Positions 1-9,927 of a stretch of 64,000 nucleotides of DNA are shown one piece after another. This stretch comes from Bog-473 sp963726135 (GTDB lineage: Bacteria > Actinomycetota > Acidimicrobiia > Acidimicrobiales > RAAP-2): contig CAVSBE010000002.1 in NCBI GenBank assembly GCA_963726135.1, positions 62,001-126,000 on the forward strand, written 5' to 3'. Under the pieces are notes generated by a model. It saw only the letters and a list, made by a program, of their open reading frames with translations, was not told the origin of the DNA and did no database searches. How positions within the stretch are numbered: the first letter of the stretch is position 1; the number at the start of each line of letters is the position of its first letter. The position numbers were made by a program, and so were the translations under genes.

Positions 1-27
1 CGTGGGCGCCGCTGCTCGGTCGGCCGT

Positions 28-960
28 TCAGCTCCCCAAGCCGAAGCCCGAGAGGGCGGGGCCCAGCTCGGCGTCGAGCTGGGCCAGCAGCTCGGGGTCC
101 TCCTCGGCCCGCGGTCCCCGCAGCGCGGTGAGGGCGGCGTAGCCCTGGGCCACCAGGGTGGCGTCCTCCGCCCCGGCGTCGGCCAAGCCGAGGTCGCCCG
201 AGTGGGGGAAGGGGGACCCGACGGTCAGCACGATCTCGCCCTTCTCCTCGGGTTCGCCCTCCATGACCGAGCGTGCGGCCTCGGCCGCCGCCGGGCCCTC
301 TATCTCCTCGCGGTTCGGCGCCTCCCATGTGCCGGTGCCCCGGGCCGACTTGATCAATCCGGCCCCGCTCACCCGGGCCCAGCGCACGCCGCGGATGTCG
401 GCCAACGGCAAGTGCGGCACGTTCAGGTTGAGCACCGTTCGCACCGGAGCGGCGGCGAGCATCGGCAGGAGCGACACCGCCAGCTCGGCCGCCGACTCCC
501 AGGGATCGGGCTCGTCCCCGGCCCGCAGCGAAACAGCAAGAGCGCTGATCCCGAGCTGGCTGGCGGTCAACGCCGCGCCCACCGTGCCCGAGTGGAGCAC
601 CGAGCGGCCCACGTTGACGCCGTGGTTGATCCCCGAGAGCACGAGGTCCGGCTTGGGCCCGACGGCACCGAGGGCGCCGGCGATGACGGACAGCGCCGGG
701 GATGCGTCCAGCCCGTAGGCCTCCACGCCCTCAGCGCCCTCGACGTCGGCGCGCTGGTAGGTGATGGTGGTCCGGTCCGTCACGGAGCCGACGGCGGCGC
801 CCGCCCCGCTGTAGTTCGAGCTGGGGGCGACCACGATGACCTCGTGCGGTGGCCCGGGGCCGTCGGTGCCGGCGCTCTCGGCCCAGGCGACGAGCGCCCT
901 CGTCAGTGCGGCAAGCCCCGGCGCCGTCACCCCGTCGTCGTTGGTGACGAGAATTCTCAC
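28..960 (-). CDS. surE: 5'/3'-nucleotidase SurE
   Basis: The 310-residue protein is a SurE-family phosphatase that removes phosphate from nucleoside 5'- and 3'-monophosphates in the cytoplasm. The N-terminus MRILVTNDDGVTAPG holds the family metal ligands (Asp8, Asp9), followed by the APSSNYSGAG segment and SGINHGVNVG, where Ser and Asn complete the metal site. The length is slightly above the usual 250-270 residues because of a C-terminal extension. It starts at ATG 960 and is divergent from the aldose epimerase gene. The family assignment is firm; the physiological substrate is not visible. Confidence 0.95.
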   Translation of the reverse strand: MRILVTNDDGVTAPGLAALTRALVAWAESAGTDGPGPPHEVIVVAPSSNYSGAGAAVGSVTDRTTITYQRADVEGAEGVEAYGLDASPALSVIAGALGAVGPKPDLVLSGINHGVNVGRSVLHSGTVGAALTASQLGISALAVSLRAGDEPDPWESAAELAVSLLPMLAAAPVRTVLNLNVPHLPLADIRGVRWARVSGAGLIKSARGTGTWEAPNREEIEGPAAAEAARSVMEGEPEEKGEIVLTVGSPFPHSGDLGLADAGAEDATLVAQGYAALTALRGPRAEEDPELLAQLDAELGPALSGFGLGS

Positions 961-1101
961 GTGCCCTCACCATACCGGCCCGCGCCGAGGGCGGCAGGAG
1001 CCGTTCACGCGACGTTCGGACCCCGGTCACCGGGCCTTCACCACCGGCCGGATCCGCCCCTCACCCCTGTCCAGGCCCTGGTCTGCTTCAATTCACTCGC
1101 A

Positions 1102-2058
1102 ATGTCCGCCCGCACACCCAGGATCTCCGTCGCCTCGCCCACCGGGCAGCAGTGGCGCATCGGGCACGGCCGCCAGGAGGTCATCGTCTGCGAGGTGGGC
1201 GCCACGCTGCGCGCCTACTCGGTCGGCGACACCCAGGTCATCGACGGGTTCGGCACCGACGAGTGGTCCCATTCGAGCCGGGGCCAGGTCCTCGCGCCCT
1301 GGCCCAACCGCCTGGCCGACGGTCGCTACGAGTTCAACGGGGTGCGGGCCCAGGCCGCCCTCGACGAGCCCGAGCGGCGCAACGCGATCCACGGCCTCGT
1401 GCGGTGGCTGCCCTGGACGCTCCAGACCCGGCACCAGAACCAGCTCTCCCTCCGGCTCCAGCTCCACCCCTCGCCGGGCTACCCGTTCTCCCTCCTGCTG
1501 GAGCTCGAGTACCACGTCGGCCGGGAAGGGCTCACCGTGACGACGACGGCACAATCGCTCGACGAGGGCTCGATCCCGTTCGGCCTCGGCTTCCACCCCT
1601 ACCTGACCGCTGGGCCCGAGACGGTCGACGGCGCGATCCTGCACCTGCCGGCGCGCCACACGCTCGATCTCGACGACCGCGGGCTTCCGACCGGAGCGAT
1701 CTCGCCCGTCGAGGGCACCGAGCGCGACTTCACCACCTCGCGCTTCGTGGGACCCGCCGTGCTCGATACGGCCTACACCACCTTGGAGCGCGACGCCGAC
1801 GGCATGGCCCGTGCCACGCTCGACGCGCCCGGCGGCGCCACCGGGGTCACGCTGTGGGTGGACCCCGGGTTCCCCTACCTGATGGTGTACACGGGCGACA
1901 CCCTCCAAGAGGTGCAACGACGGCGCCACGCCGTCGCCATTGAGCCCATGACGTGCCCCCCCAACGCGCTGCGCACCGGAAAGGACGTCATCGATCTCCA
2001 ACCCGGGCAGGAATGGACCGGCCGGTGGGGGATCGTCCCGATGACCGCACGGCCATGA
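1102..2058 (+). CDS. aldose 1-epimerase family protein
   Basis: A 318-residue galactose-mutarotase-like protein, expected to interconvert alpha and beta anomers of a hexose or of a phosphorylated sugar. Family features are WPNRLADGRY near residue 70, the histidine in NAIHGLVR, and FGLGFHPYL, which carries the second catalytic histidine; a glutamate near the end (VAIEPMTCPPNA) would be the base. I chose ATG 1102 because the open frame upstream runs antisense to surE and has no family similarity. Its stop overlaps the start of the next gene (ATGA), so the two are translationally coupled. Confidence 0.9.
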   Translation: MSARTPRISVASPTGQQWRIGHGRQEVIVCEVGATLRAYSVGDTQVIDGFGTDEWSHSSRGQVLAPWPNRLADGRYEFNGVRAQAALDEPERRNAIHGLVRWLPWTLQTRHQNQLSLRLQLHPSPGYPFSLLLELEYHVGREGLTVTTTAQSLDEGSIPFGLGFHPYLTAGPETVDGAILHLPARHTLDLDDRGLPTGAISPVEGTERDFTTSRFVGPAVLDTAYTTLERDADGMARATLDAPGGATGVTLWVDPGFPYLMVYTGDTLQEVQRRRHAVAIEPMTCPPNALRTGKDVIDLQPGQEWTGRWGIVPMTARP

Positions 2059-2795
2059 GCGACGCGCCCCTCGACGGGCAGGTCGTCGCGGTGACCGGCT
2101 CGTCCAGCGGGATCGGGGCCGCGACCGCCCGCGCCTTCGCTGCCGCGGGTGCGGCCGTACTCGTCAACTCGGCGCGCTCGGTCACCGATGGCGAGGCGGT
2201 CGCGGCGTCGCTGCCCGACGCGCTCTACGTGCAGGGCGACATCACGGATCCGGACGTCCCCGGGCGCCTCGTGAGCGCCGCCCAGGAGCGCTGGGGTCGC
2301 CTCGACACCCTGGTGAACAATGCGGGGACCACCGCCGTGATCCCGCACCACGACGTGGAGGCGGCGACCGTCGACGTGTGGCGGCGGATCTTCGAGGTCA
2401 ACGTGTTCGGGACGTGGGCCATGACGGTGGCCGCCCTCCCGGCCCTGCGCGCCGCACACGGGTCGGTGGTCAACGTCGCCTCCGTGGCTGGCGTGCGGCC
2501 CACGGGCTCGTCCATCCCCTACGCCGCGAGCAAGGCGGCCCTCAACCACATGACGGCGCTCCTGGCCAAGGTGGTGGGGCCCGAGGTGCGCGTCAACGCC
2601 GTGGCGCCCGGACTCATCGACACGCCCTGGACCGCGGACTGGGACGTCGTCCGCCAGGCGGTGAGCCTCGTCGCACCGCTCAAGCGTTCCGGGCAGCCCG
2701 AGGACGTGGCCGAGGTGATCCTGGCGCTGGCCCGCGCCGCCTACGTCACCGGCCAGGTCGTGGTCGTCGACGGCGGGATCTCCATCGCCACCTGA
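2055..2795 (+). CDS. SDR family NAD(P)-dependent oxidoreductase
   Basis: A 246-residue classical short-chain dehydrogenase. The cofactor motif TGSSSGIG lies at residues 14-21, NNAG follows near residue 90, then a serine (NVASVAG) and YAASK form the catalytic Ser-Tyr-Lys set. The C-terminus ends with GQVVVVDGGIS, as is usual for FabG-like enzymes. The substrate cannot be read from the sequence; FabG-like or sugar-alcohol dehydrogenase activity is possible. The ATG start overlaps the stop of the epimerase gene by four bases, which suggests a two-gene operon. Confidence 0.92.
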   Translation: MSDAPLDGQVVAVTGSSSGIGAATARAFAAAGAAVLVNSARSVTDGEAVAASLPDALYVQGDITDPDVPGRLVSAAQERWGRLDTLVNNAGTTAVIPHHDVEAATVDVWRRIFEVNVFGTWAMTVAALPALRAAHGSVVNVASVAGVRPTGSSIPYAASKAALNHMTALLAKVVGPEVRVNAVAPGLIDTPWTADWDVVRQAVSLVAPLKRSGQPEDVAEVILALARAAYVTGQVVVVDGGISIAT

Positions 2796-2800
2796 GCAGC

Positions 2801-3733
2801 TCAGGCCGGCGGGGTCACCATCCAGCGGAGGGCGGCGGTGAGCCCCCGCGTGAGCGGGGTCACCGCGGCGGTGTCGACGAACAGGTCGAGGGGGCCGGCG
2901 AGCGACATCCCGAGCTCCCGGCGGGCCCAGCCAGGCAGCACGCCGACGGCGGCCGCCAGCACGAGGGAGTACACCGCACGCTCGCTGGGCCGTCGCGCCA
3001 CGCCGCGCACCAGCCAGTCCCGGGCCTCCTTGGCCTGTGGACCGGCGTAGAGCTCAGGCCGCATCCGCAACAGGTAGCTCTGCACTTCGTCGGTCGAGCG
3101 CGGCGCCCAGTCCGCCCCGAGGGCCAGCGCCACGGGAGCGACCTCCTCGAAGTAGCGGTCGCACTGGTCCGGCGTGAGGGGCCGGGGCCCGTAGCGCTGC
3201 GACGAGGCCAGGAAGCTCGAGACCTCGGCCACGTGGATGAAGGTCACCAGGTCGGGGTCGTCCGCGGAGTACCGCCTCCCGTCGGGGGCGGTCCCGTGCA
3301 CCCGGCGATGGACGCGCTGCACCTGGGTGATGGCGGCCTCCGCCTCGGCGACGGTCCCGAAGGTCGTCGCGCCGACGAACGCCGCCGTCCGCCGCAGCCG
3401 GCCCAGCGGGTCTTCGCGATAGCTCGAGTGCTCCGCCACACCCGCCATGGCGAGCGGGTGGAGCGACTGCAGCAGGAGCGCACTGACCCCGCCGATGAGC
3501 ATGGTGGGCAGGTCGGCGTGCACCGACCGCGCCATGCCATGGGGCGGCAGGTAGGCATCGTCGGGGTCGTTGGCGATCCGGGGTGGCTGCTCCCTGATCC
3601 CGATGGCGCGCCGCACGGTGCGCGCCAGGTCACCCCGGGCGGGTGTGGCCAACCCCCCGACCAGGCGCAGCGGGGCCGTCGCGACGGAGCCGCCCAGCGC
3701 TGCAGCACGCTCCACCGGGTTCAACGAGGTCAT
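2801..3733 (-). CDS. MpaB-type oxygenase (DUF2236)
   Basis: A 310-residue DUF2236 protein, the family of fungal MpaB and the latex-clearing protein Lcp, which are haem-dependent oxygenases. Family segments visible are ADLPTMLIGGVSALLLQSLHP, the HSSYREDPLGRL region, and DLVTFIHVAEVSSFLASSQRYG, where the histidine is the likely axial ligand. The start MTSLNPVERA (ATG 3733) was preferred to longer readings because upstream sequence runs into the divergent ketopantoate reductase gene. Natural substrates of the actinobacterial members are mostly unknown. The gene is convergent with the SDR gene. Confidence 0.85.
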   Translation of the reverse strand: MTSLNPVERAAALGGSVATAPLRLVGGLATPARGDLARTVRRAIGIREQPPRIANDPDDAYLPPHGMARSVHADLPTMLIGGVSALLLQSLHPLAMAGVAEHSSYREDPLGRLRRTAAFVGATTFGTVAEAEAAITQVQRVHRRVHGTAPDGRRYSADDPDLVTFIHVAEVSSFLASSQRYGPRPLTPDQCDRYFEEVAPVALALGADWAPRSTDEVQSYLLRMRPELYAGPQAKEARDWLVRGVARRPSERAVYSLVLAAAVGVLPGWARRELGMSLAGPLDLFVDTAAVTPLTRGLTAALRWMVTPPA

Positions 3734-3766
3734 CGGGAGAGCTTGGCACGTGGCAGAGTGCACCTC

Positions 3767-4754
3767 GTGCGCTTCGTCGTCATGGGGGCCGGTGCCATCG
3801 GGGGTTCTGTCGGGGCCCGCCTGTTCCAGAAGGGCCACGACGTGACGCTCGTCGCCCGGGGCGACCATGGCCGCGCCCTCGAGTCGGGGCTCGTCCTCGA
3901 GAGCCCCGACGAGACGGTCATCCTGCCCATTCCGGTCGTCGCCGACCCGGCACAGGTGTCATGGGCCGGCGATGCAGACGGGGACACGGTCGTGCTGCTC
4001 GCCGTGAAGGGCCAGCATACCGACCAGGCGCTCACGCAGCTGAGTGTGGCGCCGCCTTCGACGCCGGTCGTCTCCATGCAGAACGGAGTGGAGAACGAGC
4101 GCAGGATTTTGCGCCACTTCCCCTCCACGTACGGGATGTGCGTGATGTGCCCCGCCACGCAGCTGCGACCGGGCGTCATCCAGGTGCACTCGTCCCCCGT
4201 CAGTGGGCTGCTCGACCTGGGTCGCTACCCCGAGGGCGTCGGCCAGCGGGGGCAGGCGATCGCGGACGCCATCGCGACGACGACCTTCCAATCGGTGGGC
4301 CGGTCCGACATCATGCGTTGGAAGTACCGCAAGCTCTTGATGAACCTCGCCAACGCGGTCGAGGCGCTCTGCGGGTCCGAGGCGAGGTTCAGCGCGCTGG
4401 CGCGCGAGGCTCAGCGTGAGGGCAAGGACGTGCTCGGCCGCCGCCGGGATCGACGCGGTGAGCTCCGAGGAGGATCGCGCACGGCGCGGCGACTACCTGC
4501 AGCTGTCGCCCACCTCATCGGGGGAGTGGCAGGGGGGTTCGAGCTGGCAGAGCCTCGCCCGCGGCGCCGGGTCGATCGAGGCCGAGTTCCTCAACGGCGA
4601 GATCGTGTTGCTGGGTGGCCTCCACGGCGTGCCGACTCCGGTGAACGCACTGCTGCAGCGTCTGGCGGTCCGCGCCGCCGCCGACGGGGCAGCCCCGGGG
4701 AGCTGGCGCATCGAGGAGCTCAGCGAGCTGGCGGGGGTGCGCCATGGCGAGTGA
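3767..4754 (+). CDS. ketopantoate reductase family protein (frameshifted)
   Basis: An ApbA/PanE-type protein, which reduces 2-dehydropantoate to pantoate with NADPH in pantothenate synthesis, or a related 2-hydroxyacid dehydrogenase. The N-terminus from GTG 3767 reads MRFVVMGAGAIGG, the Rossmann dinucleotide motif; AVKGQHTDQAL and SMQNGVENE are typical of the family. The C-terminal half (SSEEDRARRGDY, SIEAEFLNGEIVLLG, GVPTPVNALL) is in a different frame. Removing one base near 4434, in a run of G and C, joins both parts into one full-length family member. I infer an assembly error or a very recent mutation. The 3' end overlaps the next gene. Confidence 0.8.
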
Positions 4755-5228
4755 ACGGGCCGCGGCGTTGGCCGACGACTTCGCGGCGGCGAACGCGGAG
4801 GCCGTGGCGTTCGCCCGCACCTGCGGCGACACTGCGTGGGTGCTGCCGGTGCCGGGCGAGGGATGGCCGGTGGGTGTGGTCCTCCATCACATCGCCGAGG
4901 GGCACGCGCACGGCCTGCTCTGGCTGGAGAAGATGGCCCGGGGCGACGGCATCACCGAAACCGCCCAGGACATCGACCGGGACAATGCGGCGCACGCGGT
5001 GCGGGCCGAGACGGCCGAGCGCGACGAGACCGCCGCTCTGCTCGAGGCGAACGGCGCCCGTCTCGAGGCCCTGCTGCGGTCGCTCAGTGACGCGGACCTC
5101 GACCGCTGTGCGCCTTTCGGTCCCGCCGAGGGGCGGGTGCTCCCGACGATGGACCTGGCGGCCGTGGCGGCCCGCCACACCCGCGAGCATCTCGCCCACG
5201 CCCGCGCCGCGGCGCCGGGGACGTCTAG
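4744..5228 (+). CDS. DinB / mycothiol-dependent isomerase-like protein
   Basis: A small helical protein of about 160 residues with the DinB/MDMPI fold: an N-terminal helix, EGWPVGVVLHHIAEGH with a metal-ligand-type histidine, and a C-terminal HTREHLAHAR helix carrying two more histidines. Such proteins bind a divalent metal and act with mycothiol or as thiol-transferases; the substrate is unknown. The ATG at 4744 overlaps the ketopantoate reductase gene. The open frame runs on past 5228 into antisense sequence. One missing G in the run near 5216-5220 would put the TAG at 5226-5228 in frame, just before the convergent PPOX gene, so I take that as the true end. Confidence 0.72.
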
Positions 5229-5238
5229 GGGACGAGGC

Positions 5239-5655
5239 TCAGGCCCAGTCGCCGTTGCCCGCGACCCGCTCGACGGTGATCCGCAGCAGGTGGCCCGGTG
5301 GTGGATCGTCCATGGGGGGAAATGTCACGTCCGCCCCGAGGTAGCGGTGGGCCAGTTCCTGCAGGAGCTCGGGTGCACCTCCGTCGGTGACCCGAGCCGT
5401 GCCGTAGAGCACCAGGTACTCGTCGAGGCCGCCGGGACCCGGGCGCCCCGTCTCGATGGAGACCGCCACACGGGCATCGCGGGCCACGTTGCGCAGCTTC
5501 TGGTGGAAGAAGAGATGCGCGCTCACCACCTCGTCACCGTCGAGCCCGACCCAGACGATGGTGACCTGCGGGCTGCCGTCAGCGTTGAGCGTGACGAGGT
5601 GCGCCAGGTGACCGCCCTCGACCACGTCGCGTACGGCAGCGGACAGCCCGGCCAT
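5239..5655 (-). CDS. PPOX-class (F420/FMN) pyridoxamine-phosphate-oxidase-fold protein
   Basis: A 138-residue split-barrel flavoprotein of the PPOX class, many of whose actinobacterial members use coenzyme F420. The opening LAHLVTLNADGSPQVTIVW, the segment FFHQKLRNVARDARVAVSIE and the C-terminal Trp are characteristic. In the raw frame it is fused to the sulfatase upstream, but an extra base near 5695 explains that. The sulfatase stop and this ATG then overlap (TGATG at 5657-5653), which indicates translational coupling. The function is a redox enzyme on an unknown substrate. Confidence 0.82.
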   Translation of the reverse strand: MAGLSAAVRDVVEGGHLAHLVTLNADGSPQVTIVWVGLDGDEVVSAHLFFHQKLRNVARDARVAVSIETGRPGPGGLDEYLVLYGTARVTDGGAPELLQELAHRYLGADVTFPPMDDPPPGHLLRITVERVAGNGDWA

Positions 5656-7937
5656 CAGTCGGCGTGCAGTGCAGTCCGCAGCTCGTCGGCCGGGTCCGAG
5701 CTGGAACGCACCCGGCGTCTCGACGCGCAGCTGGTGCACCGCGCCGCTGAACGGGGCCGGCGGCGTGTAGCGCCGTGAGACGGGGAAGCCGCTGTCCCGC
5801 CCGAGGCGCAGGCCCGCTCCTCCGTGCTGGAGGGCGATCGGGAGCATCCCCTCGACCGGTGTCTCGTCGACGACGGCGTCGTCGACCAGGAGGACCATGC
5901 GGCCGGGTGCCCCGTGCGGGCCGACGGCATAGCTCACGGCGATCGAGTGGCGGCCGGCCGACAGTGGCGTCGACGCGGACAGCTCGAGGCTGTCGGCCGA
6001 GCGGGCGAACGTGAAGTGAGCCCGCCCGCCGAGCAGGTACAGCGCATAGCCCCCGAACCAGTCGCCGATGGCGAAGACGACGCCGCCGTCATCCGGCCCC
6101 GCATCGATGTCGGCTGTCATGGTGAAGCCGCCCCACAAGAGCGGGACCGACTCGTCGGCCACGGCCCCACCGCCCGGGTGGAACGTCTGCGACGGTCCGG
6201 GAGGCCAGGTGGGGGGGATGAACCCGGCCAGGCGGTCGACCAAGCCGTCCGAGATCGGGAGCACGTTGTTGCGATCCGCCTCGGCCGCCCAGAGGTCGCG
6301 CAGGTGGCGGACCCGCTCCGGCTCGTCGTGGGCGCGGTCGATCGCCTCGGAGAAGTCGACCGAGAGGTCGAAGAGCTCCCAGCGGTCGTCGTCGAAACTG
6401 CGACTGCCGACGGCCAGCTCCTCCTCGTCGAGCACGCCTGTGCTGATGTGGTTGGTCGTCGCCTTCCAGCCGTCGTGGTAGATGGAGCGCGAGCCCATCA
6501 TCTCGAAATACTGCGTGTGATGCTGCTCCGCTCCTGCGGGGTCGTCGAGCACCGGGAGGAGGCTGACCCCGTCGAATCCTTGCTGGGGGACGCCGTCCAC
6601 CTCGTCGGGCGGGTGGAGCCCGGCGGCAGCCATGATCGTGGGCATCAGGTCGACGGCGTGCGCGAACTGGGACCTCACGGTGCCGGGTTGTCCGATGCGA
6701 TCCCCCCAGTGCACGATCAGGGGCGTGCGGGTCCCTCCCAGCCAGGTGTAGCGCTTCCACAGCTTGTGCGGGGTGTTGCCCGCCCACGCCCAGGCCCACG
6801 AGTAGTGGTTGTAGGTGCTGAAGCCGCCCCAGTCGTCGTAGTGGGCGAGGTTGTCGGCCACGCTCTCCCGCAGATGTGCGGTGAAACGGTGCTCGTTGAA
6901 GCTGCCGACCTTGCCGCCCTCGGCACTGGCGCCATTGTCGGAGAACACCAGCACCATCGTGTTGTCCATCGCCCCGAGGCGCTCCAGCGAGGCGAGTACA
7001 CGCCCGATTTGAGCATCGGTGTGGGTCAGGAAGCCGGCGAAGACCTCTTGCTGGCGGGCGAGGAGGCGCCGCTCGTCCGCCGACAGGTCGGTCCAGGCCT
7101 GTACCCATTCCGGCCGCGCCGTGAGCACGGTGTCCTCAGGCACGACGCCGGACGCCACCTGCCGAGCGAACAGCTCGTCCCGCCAGGCGTCCCATCCCTT
7201 GTCGAACACGCCCCCGTAGGGGTCGACCCACTCGGGGGCGACATGGTGGGGGGCGTGCATCGCTCCCAGGGCGAAGTACAAGAAGAAAGGTTTGCCGGGT
7301 GCGCCCTGCTGTTGGTCCTGGACCATGCGGACGGCCTGGTCGGCCAGATCCTCGCTCAGGTGGTATCCCTCCTCGGGGCGACGCGGCGGCTCGACGTAGT
7401 GGTTGTCACAGACCAGGTTCGGTGTCCAGTGGTTGGTGTCGCCCTGGAGGAAGCCGTAGTAGCGCTCGAAGCCGACGCCGAGGGGCCAGGTGTCGAAGGG
7501 CCCGGCCGCCGAGCGCTGCCAGCGGGGCGTCAGGTGCCATTTGCCCACGGCCAGGGTCGAGTACCCGGCGTCGCGCAACAGGCGCGGGAGGGCTGCGGCC
7601 GTCTTCGGTAGGCGGGCGGAGTAGCCGGGAAAGGCGAGCGGGATGTCGGCCAGGAATCCCATACCGACGGCATGGTGGTTGCGCCCCGTGAAGAACGAGG
7701 CCCGTGTCGGCGAGCACAGGGAGGTCACGTGGAAGCGGTTGAAGGGCGCGCCCCCGCGGCGAGAGCGTCCATGTGCGGCGTCCCGATGTCGGAGCCGAAG
7801 GAGCCCAGATGCCCGAAGCCGGTGTCGTCGAGCACGATCACGATGACGTTCGGCGCGCCGGCGGGCGGCTTCGGGTCGGCGGGGAAACGCGGTGTCGACT
7901 CGGCCGCGGTGAAGCCGATCTGCTGGGGTTCGTCCAT
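5655..7937 (-). CDS. arylsulfatase (sulfatase family, two frameshifts)
   Basis: A sulfatase of about 760 residues that hydrolyses sulfate esters. NVIVIVLDDTGFGHLG near residue 30 holds metal-binding aspartates; TSLCSPTRASFFTGR holds the CxPxR motif whose Cys becomes formylglycine; GKWHL and VLVFSDNGAS are also diagnostic. The C-terminal 200 residues form a beta-rich LamG-like region. No signal peptide is seen at the chosen start MDEPQQIGF (ATG 7937). The first 60 residues and the rest are in different frames: restoring one G in the run at about 7750-7755 joins them. A second shift near 5695 restores the end ELRTALHAD. The two indels cancel, so the gene is probably intact in the organism. Confidence 0.88.
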
Positions 7938-7985
7938 GGCCCGAGAGGGTAGACGGTCCACCGCTCGCGGCGCTGTACCCAGGGC

Positions 7986-7991
7986 TAACGT
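7986..7991 (+). promoter_or_regulatory. -10 element for a leaderless small gene
   Basis: TAACGT matches the actinobacterial TANNNT -10 form. It ends eight bases before the ATG at 8000, and no ribosome-binding site is present, as expected for a leaderless or nearly leaderless transcript. Confidence 0.4.
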
Positions 7992-7999
7992 GGCAGGCG

Positions 8000-8293
8000 A
8001 TGCAAGGGCATCTCCCCGGGCCGCCCCAACCTCACTTTCCCGAGGGTCTGGGGCCGTTCATCGGCTACCTGGCGACGCGCGAGCCCCGACCCATCGACGA
8101 GCGTGCGCGCGTGCCCCAGGAGCCCGGCTGGGCGGAAGGCGACGACCTGTACCTGCTCGACGAGTTCGACGATGTCGGCGAGTGGGAGCCGATGCACCGG
8201 CCGTTGGTCAAGGTCACGGCCGTCATCGTGTCCATCTCGCTCGTCGTGGCCGGGGTGGGCACCGTCCTCGAGCTGCTGCTGTCTGCTCACTGA
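8000..8293 (+). CDS. hypothetical single-pass membrane protein
   Basis: A 97-residue protein of unknown function. The first 70 residues are hydrophilic, rich in proline and acidic residues (WAEGDDLYLLDEFDDVGEWEP). Residues 72-93 form one transmembrane helix (KVTAVIVSISLVVAGVGTVL) with almost nothing after it, so it would be tail-anchored with its bulk in the cytoplasm. It is divergent from the sulfatase gene and its 3' end overlaps that of the convergent propeller gene by a few bases. I do not recognise a family. Confidence 0.6.
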   Translation: MQGHLPGPPQPHFPEGLGPFIGYLATREPRPIDERARVPQEPGWAEGDDLYLLDEFDDVGEWEPMHRPLVKVTAVIVSISLVVAGVGTVLELLLSAH

Positions 8294-9896
8294 CGGCCGG
8301 CGCGGCCCGCGGCCCGCCGCCGGCGCAGCAGCAGCCAGCTCACCCCGCCGACGACGGCCAGCGCAGCGACGACCGACGCCGCGATGCCCCAGGGGCTCGC
8401 TCCGCCCTCGTGCGCCGGTGCCGAGGTCGTCGTGGCGCGTGGACTGGTGGTCGTCGCGGCGGCAGCCGTCGTCGTGGTCGTTGCGGCCGTCCCGGCGGCC
8501 GGCGCCGAGAACGCGACCACACGGTTGGCCGCCGGGGCGAGGAGGAGGCCGCCGCCCACCGAGGCGGTCGGGAAGTGGTTCGCAGGCACACCGATCGTCG
8601 CCTGTTCCTGCGGCGTCCCCGTCGAAGGCTTGAGGCCGTAGAGCACGCCGTCCTGGCCGATGGTCCAGACCAGTCCGGCCGCGAGGATCGGCGGTCCGCC
8701 GCCGACTGTCGGCGCTCCACAGGAGGCGGAGATGATCGGGGGACGAGGCCGTCACGGCGACGGTGCCACTGAGACAGGGCAGGTAGACCGTCGTGCCCTC
8801 GAAGGCCACCCCGCCGTCGATGTCGTCGCCGCAGGCTCCGCCGAGCGCCGCCTCCTGGTTCCCGATCCCGCCCAGGCTGGAACCGTTGAGCAGGTAGGCG
8901 ATCCGTGACTTGCCGGCCGCGACGACCTGGCCGTCGGCGAGCAGCGCGGGGGCGGTGGACAGGTCGAGGTCGCCCGCGTTGTCGGCAGCCCACGAGGACG
9001 GCGCGAAGTACTGGTGGAGCGTGAGGGACGGTGAGAGCTCGAGCACCGAGTCACTGTTGTCGTAGGCGTGGTCGGACGATGTGACCGAGCCGTTGCCGGC
9101 GCTGACCCAGATGTTGCCGCCGCCGTCGACCACGGGTGCCGCGCCGCCCATCCAGATCGCGCCCTGGCTCTCGCCCGGTGCGGCGTCGACGGTGAATTCG
9201 CGCGGGGTGCCCCCACCCTCGGGCACCGAGACCACCCAGCCGTGGTACGAGGAGCAGTCGCCGTAGTTGCCGCCGTAGCCGAACACGACCCGGCCGGTGT
9301 CGAGCGTCAGGCCCGTACGCTGCAGCAGGGCGGCGGGCGTCGAGCCCTCGGGGTCCACGCTCTGGTTCAGCTCCGATTTCCCGGTCGCGGTGTCCAGCCC
9401 GACGAGCTGGTGCGCGGGTTTCCCGCCGACGAGCTCGTCGGCCACCACGAACACCTCAGAGCGGGTCTCGTCGATCACCGGCGTGCCGGTGATCCCGACG
9501 GTGGGGGAGATGTTGCCGCAGGGGAGCGAGCCCGCGGGAACCGGCGTGCCGAGGTGGGTGGACCATTGGATGGCACCGGTCGTCGCTGGACAGCGCGTAG
9601 ACGGTGTCGTTCTCCGTGGCGACGATGACGTGCCCACCCGAAACGAGTGGCTCGCCGTAGAGCTGTCCGTCGAGGGCGGGTGACGTCCATGCCCGCGAGG
9701 AGAGGTCGACCGAGGAGGCGGTCGGGGCGACGCCGTTGCCCTCTGCGTCGCCGTGGTACACGGTCCATGAAGTGTCGTTCGTCGACGAGAGGTCCGCCGC
9801 GGCCGTGCCGGGGTCCGACGCCGCCATGCCCAGGAAGCCGAGCAGTGCCGCCGCCGCGCACGTCATGACGGCCCTGGTTGGCGTGGCCTGCGTCAC
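8287..9896 (-). CDS. secreted PQQ-type beta-propeller protein with C-terminal anchor (frameshifted)
   Basis: A protein of about 535 residues with a Sec signal peptide (AAAALLGFLGMAASDPGTA), then propeller repeats such as QLYGEPLVSGGHVIVATENDTVYAL and GAIWMGGAAPVVDGGGNIW, a Thr/Ala-rich spacer, a transmembrane helix near the end and a basic tail. It is probably cell-surface anchored. Two single-base insertions, near 9580 and 8700, break the frame. I located them by comparison with the intact paralogue at 49552-51246, which aligns through both junctions (LSSDDGAIQW and VGGGPPILAAGLVWTIG). The role is unknown; BamB-like scaffolding is one possibility. Confidence 0.78.
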
Positions 9897-9927
9897 GCCC
9901 GCGTTGCGCTCGAGGACAGGGATGGCC

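Noticed and set aside
202..1101. A long open frame in front of the aldose epimerase, which would make a 618-residue protein
   Set aside because: It is antisense to surE, Arg/His-rich and without family similarity; GC-rich DNA commonly gives such shadows.
5824..7611. A long plus-strand frame through the sulfatase gene
   Set aside because: The sulfatase motifs on the minus strand are unambiguous; this is a shadow.
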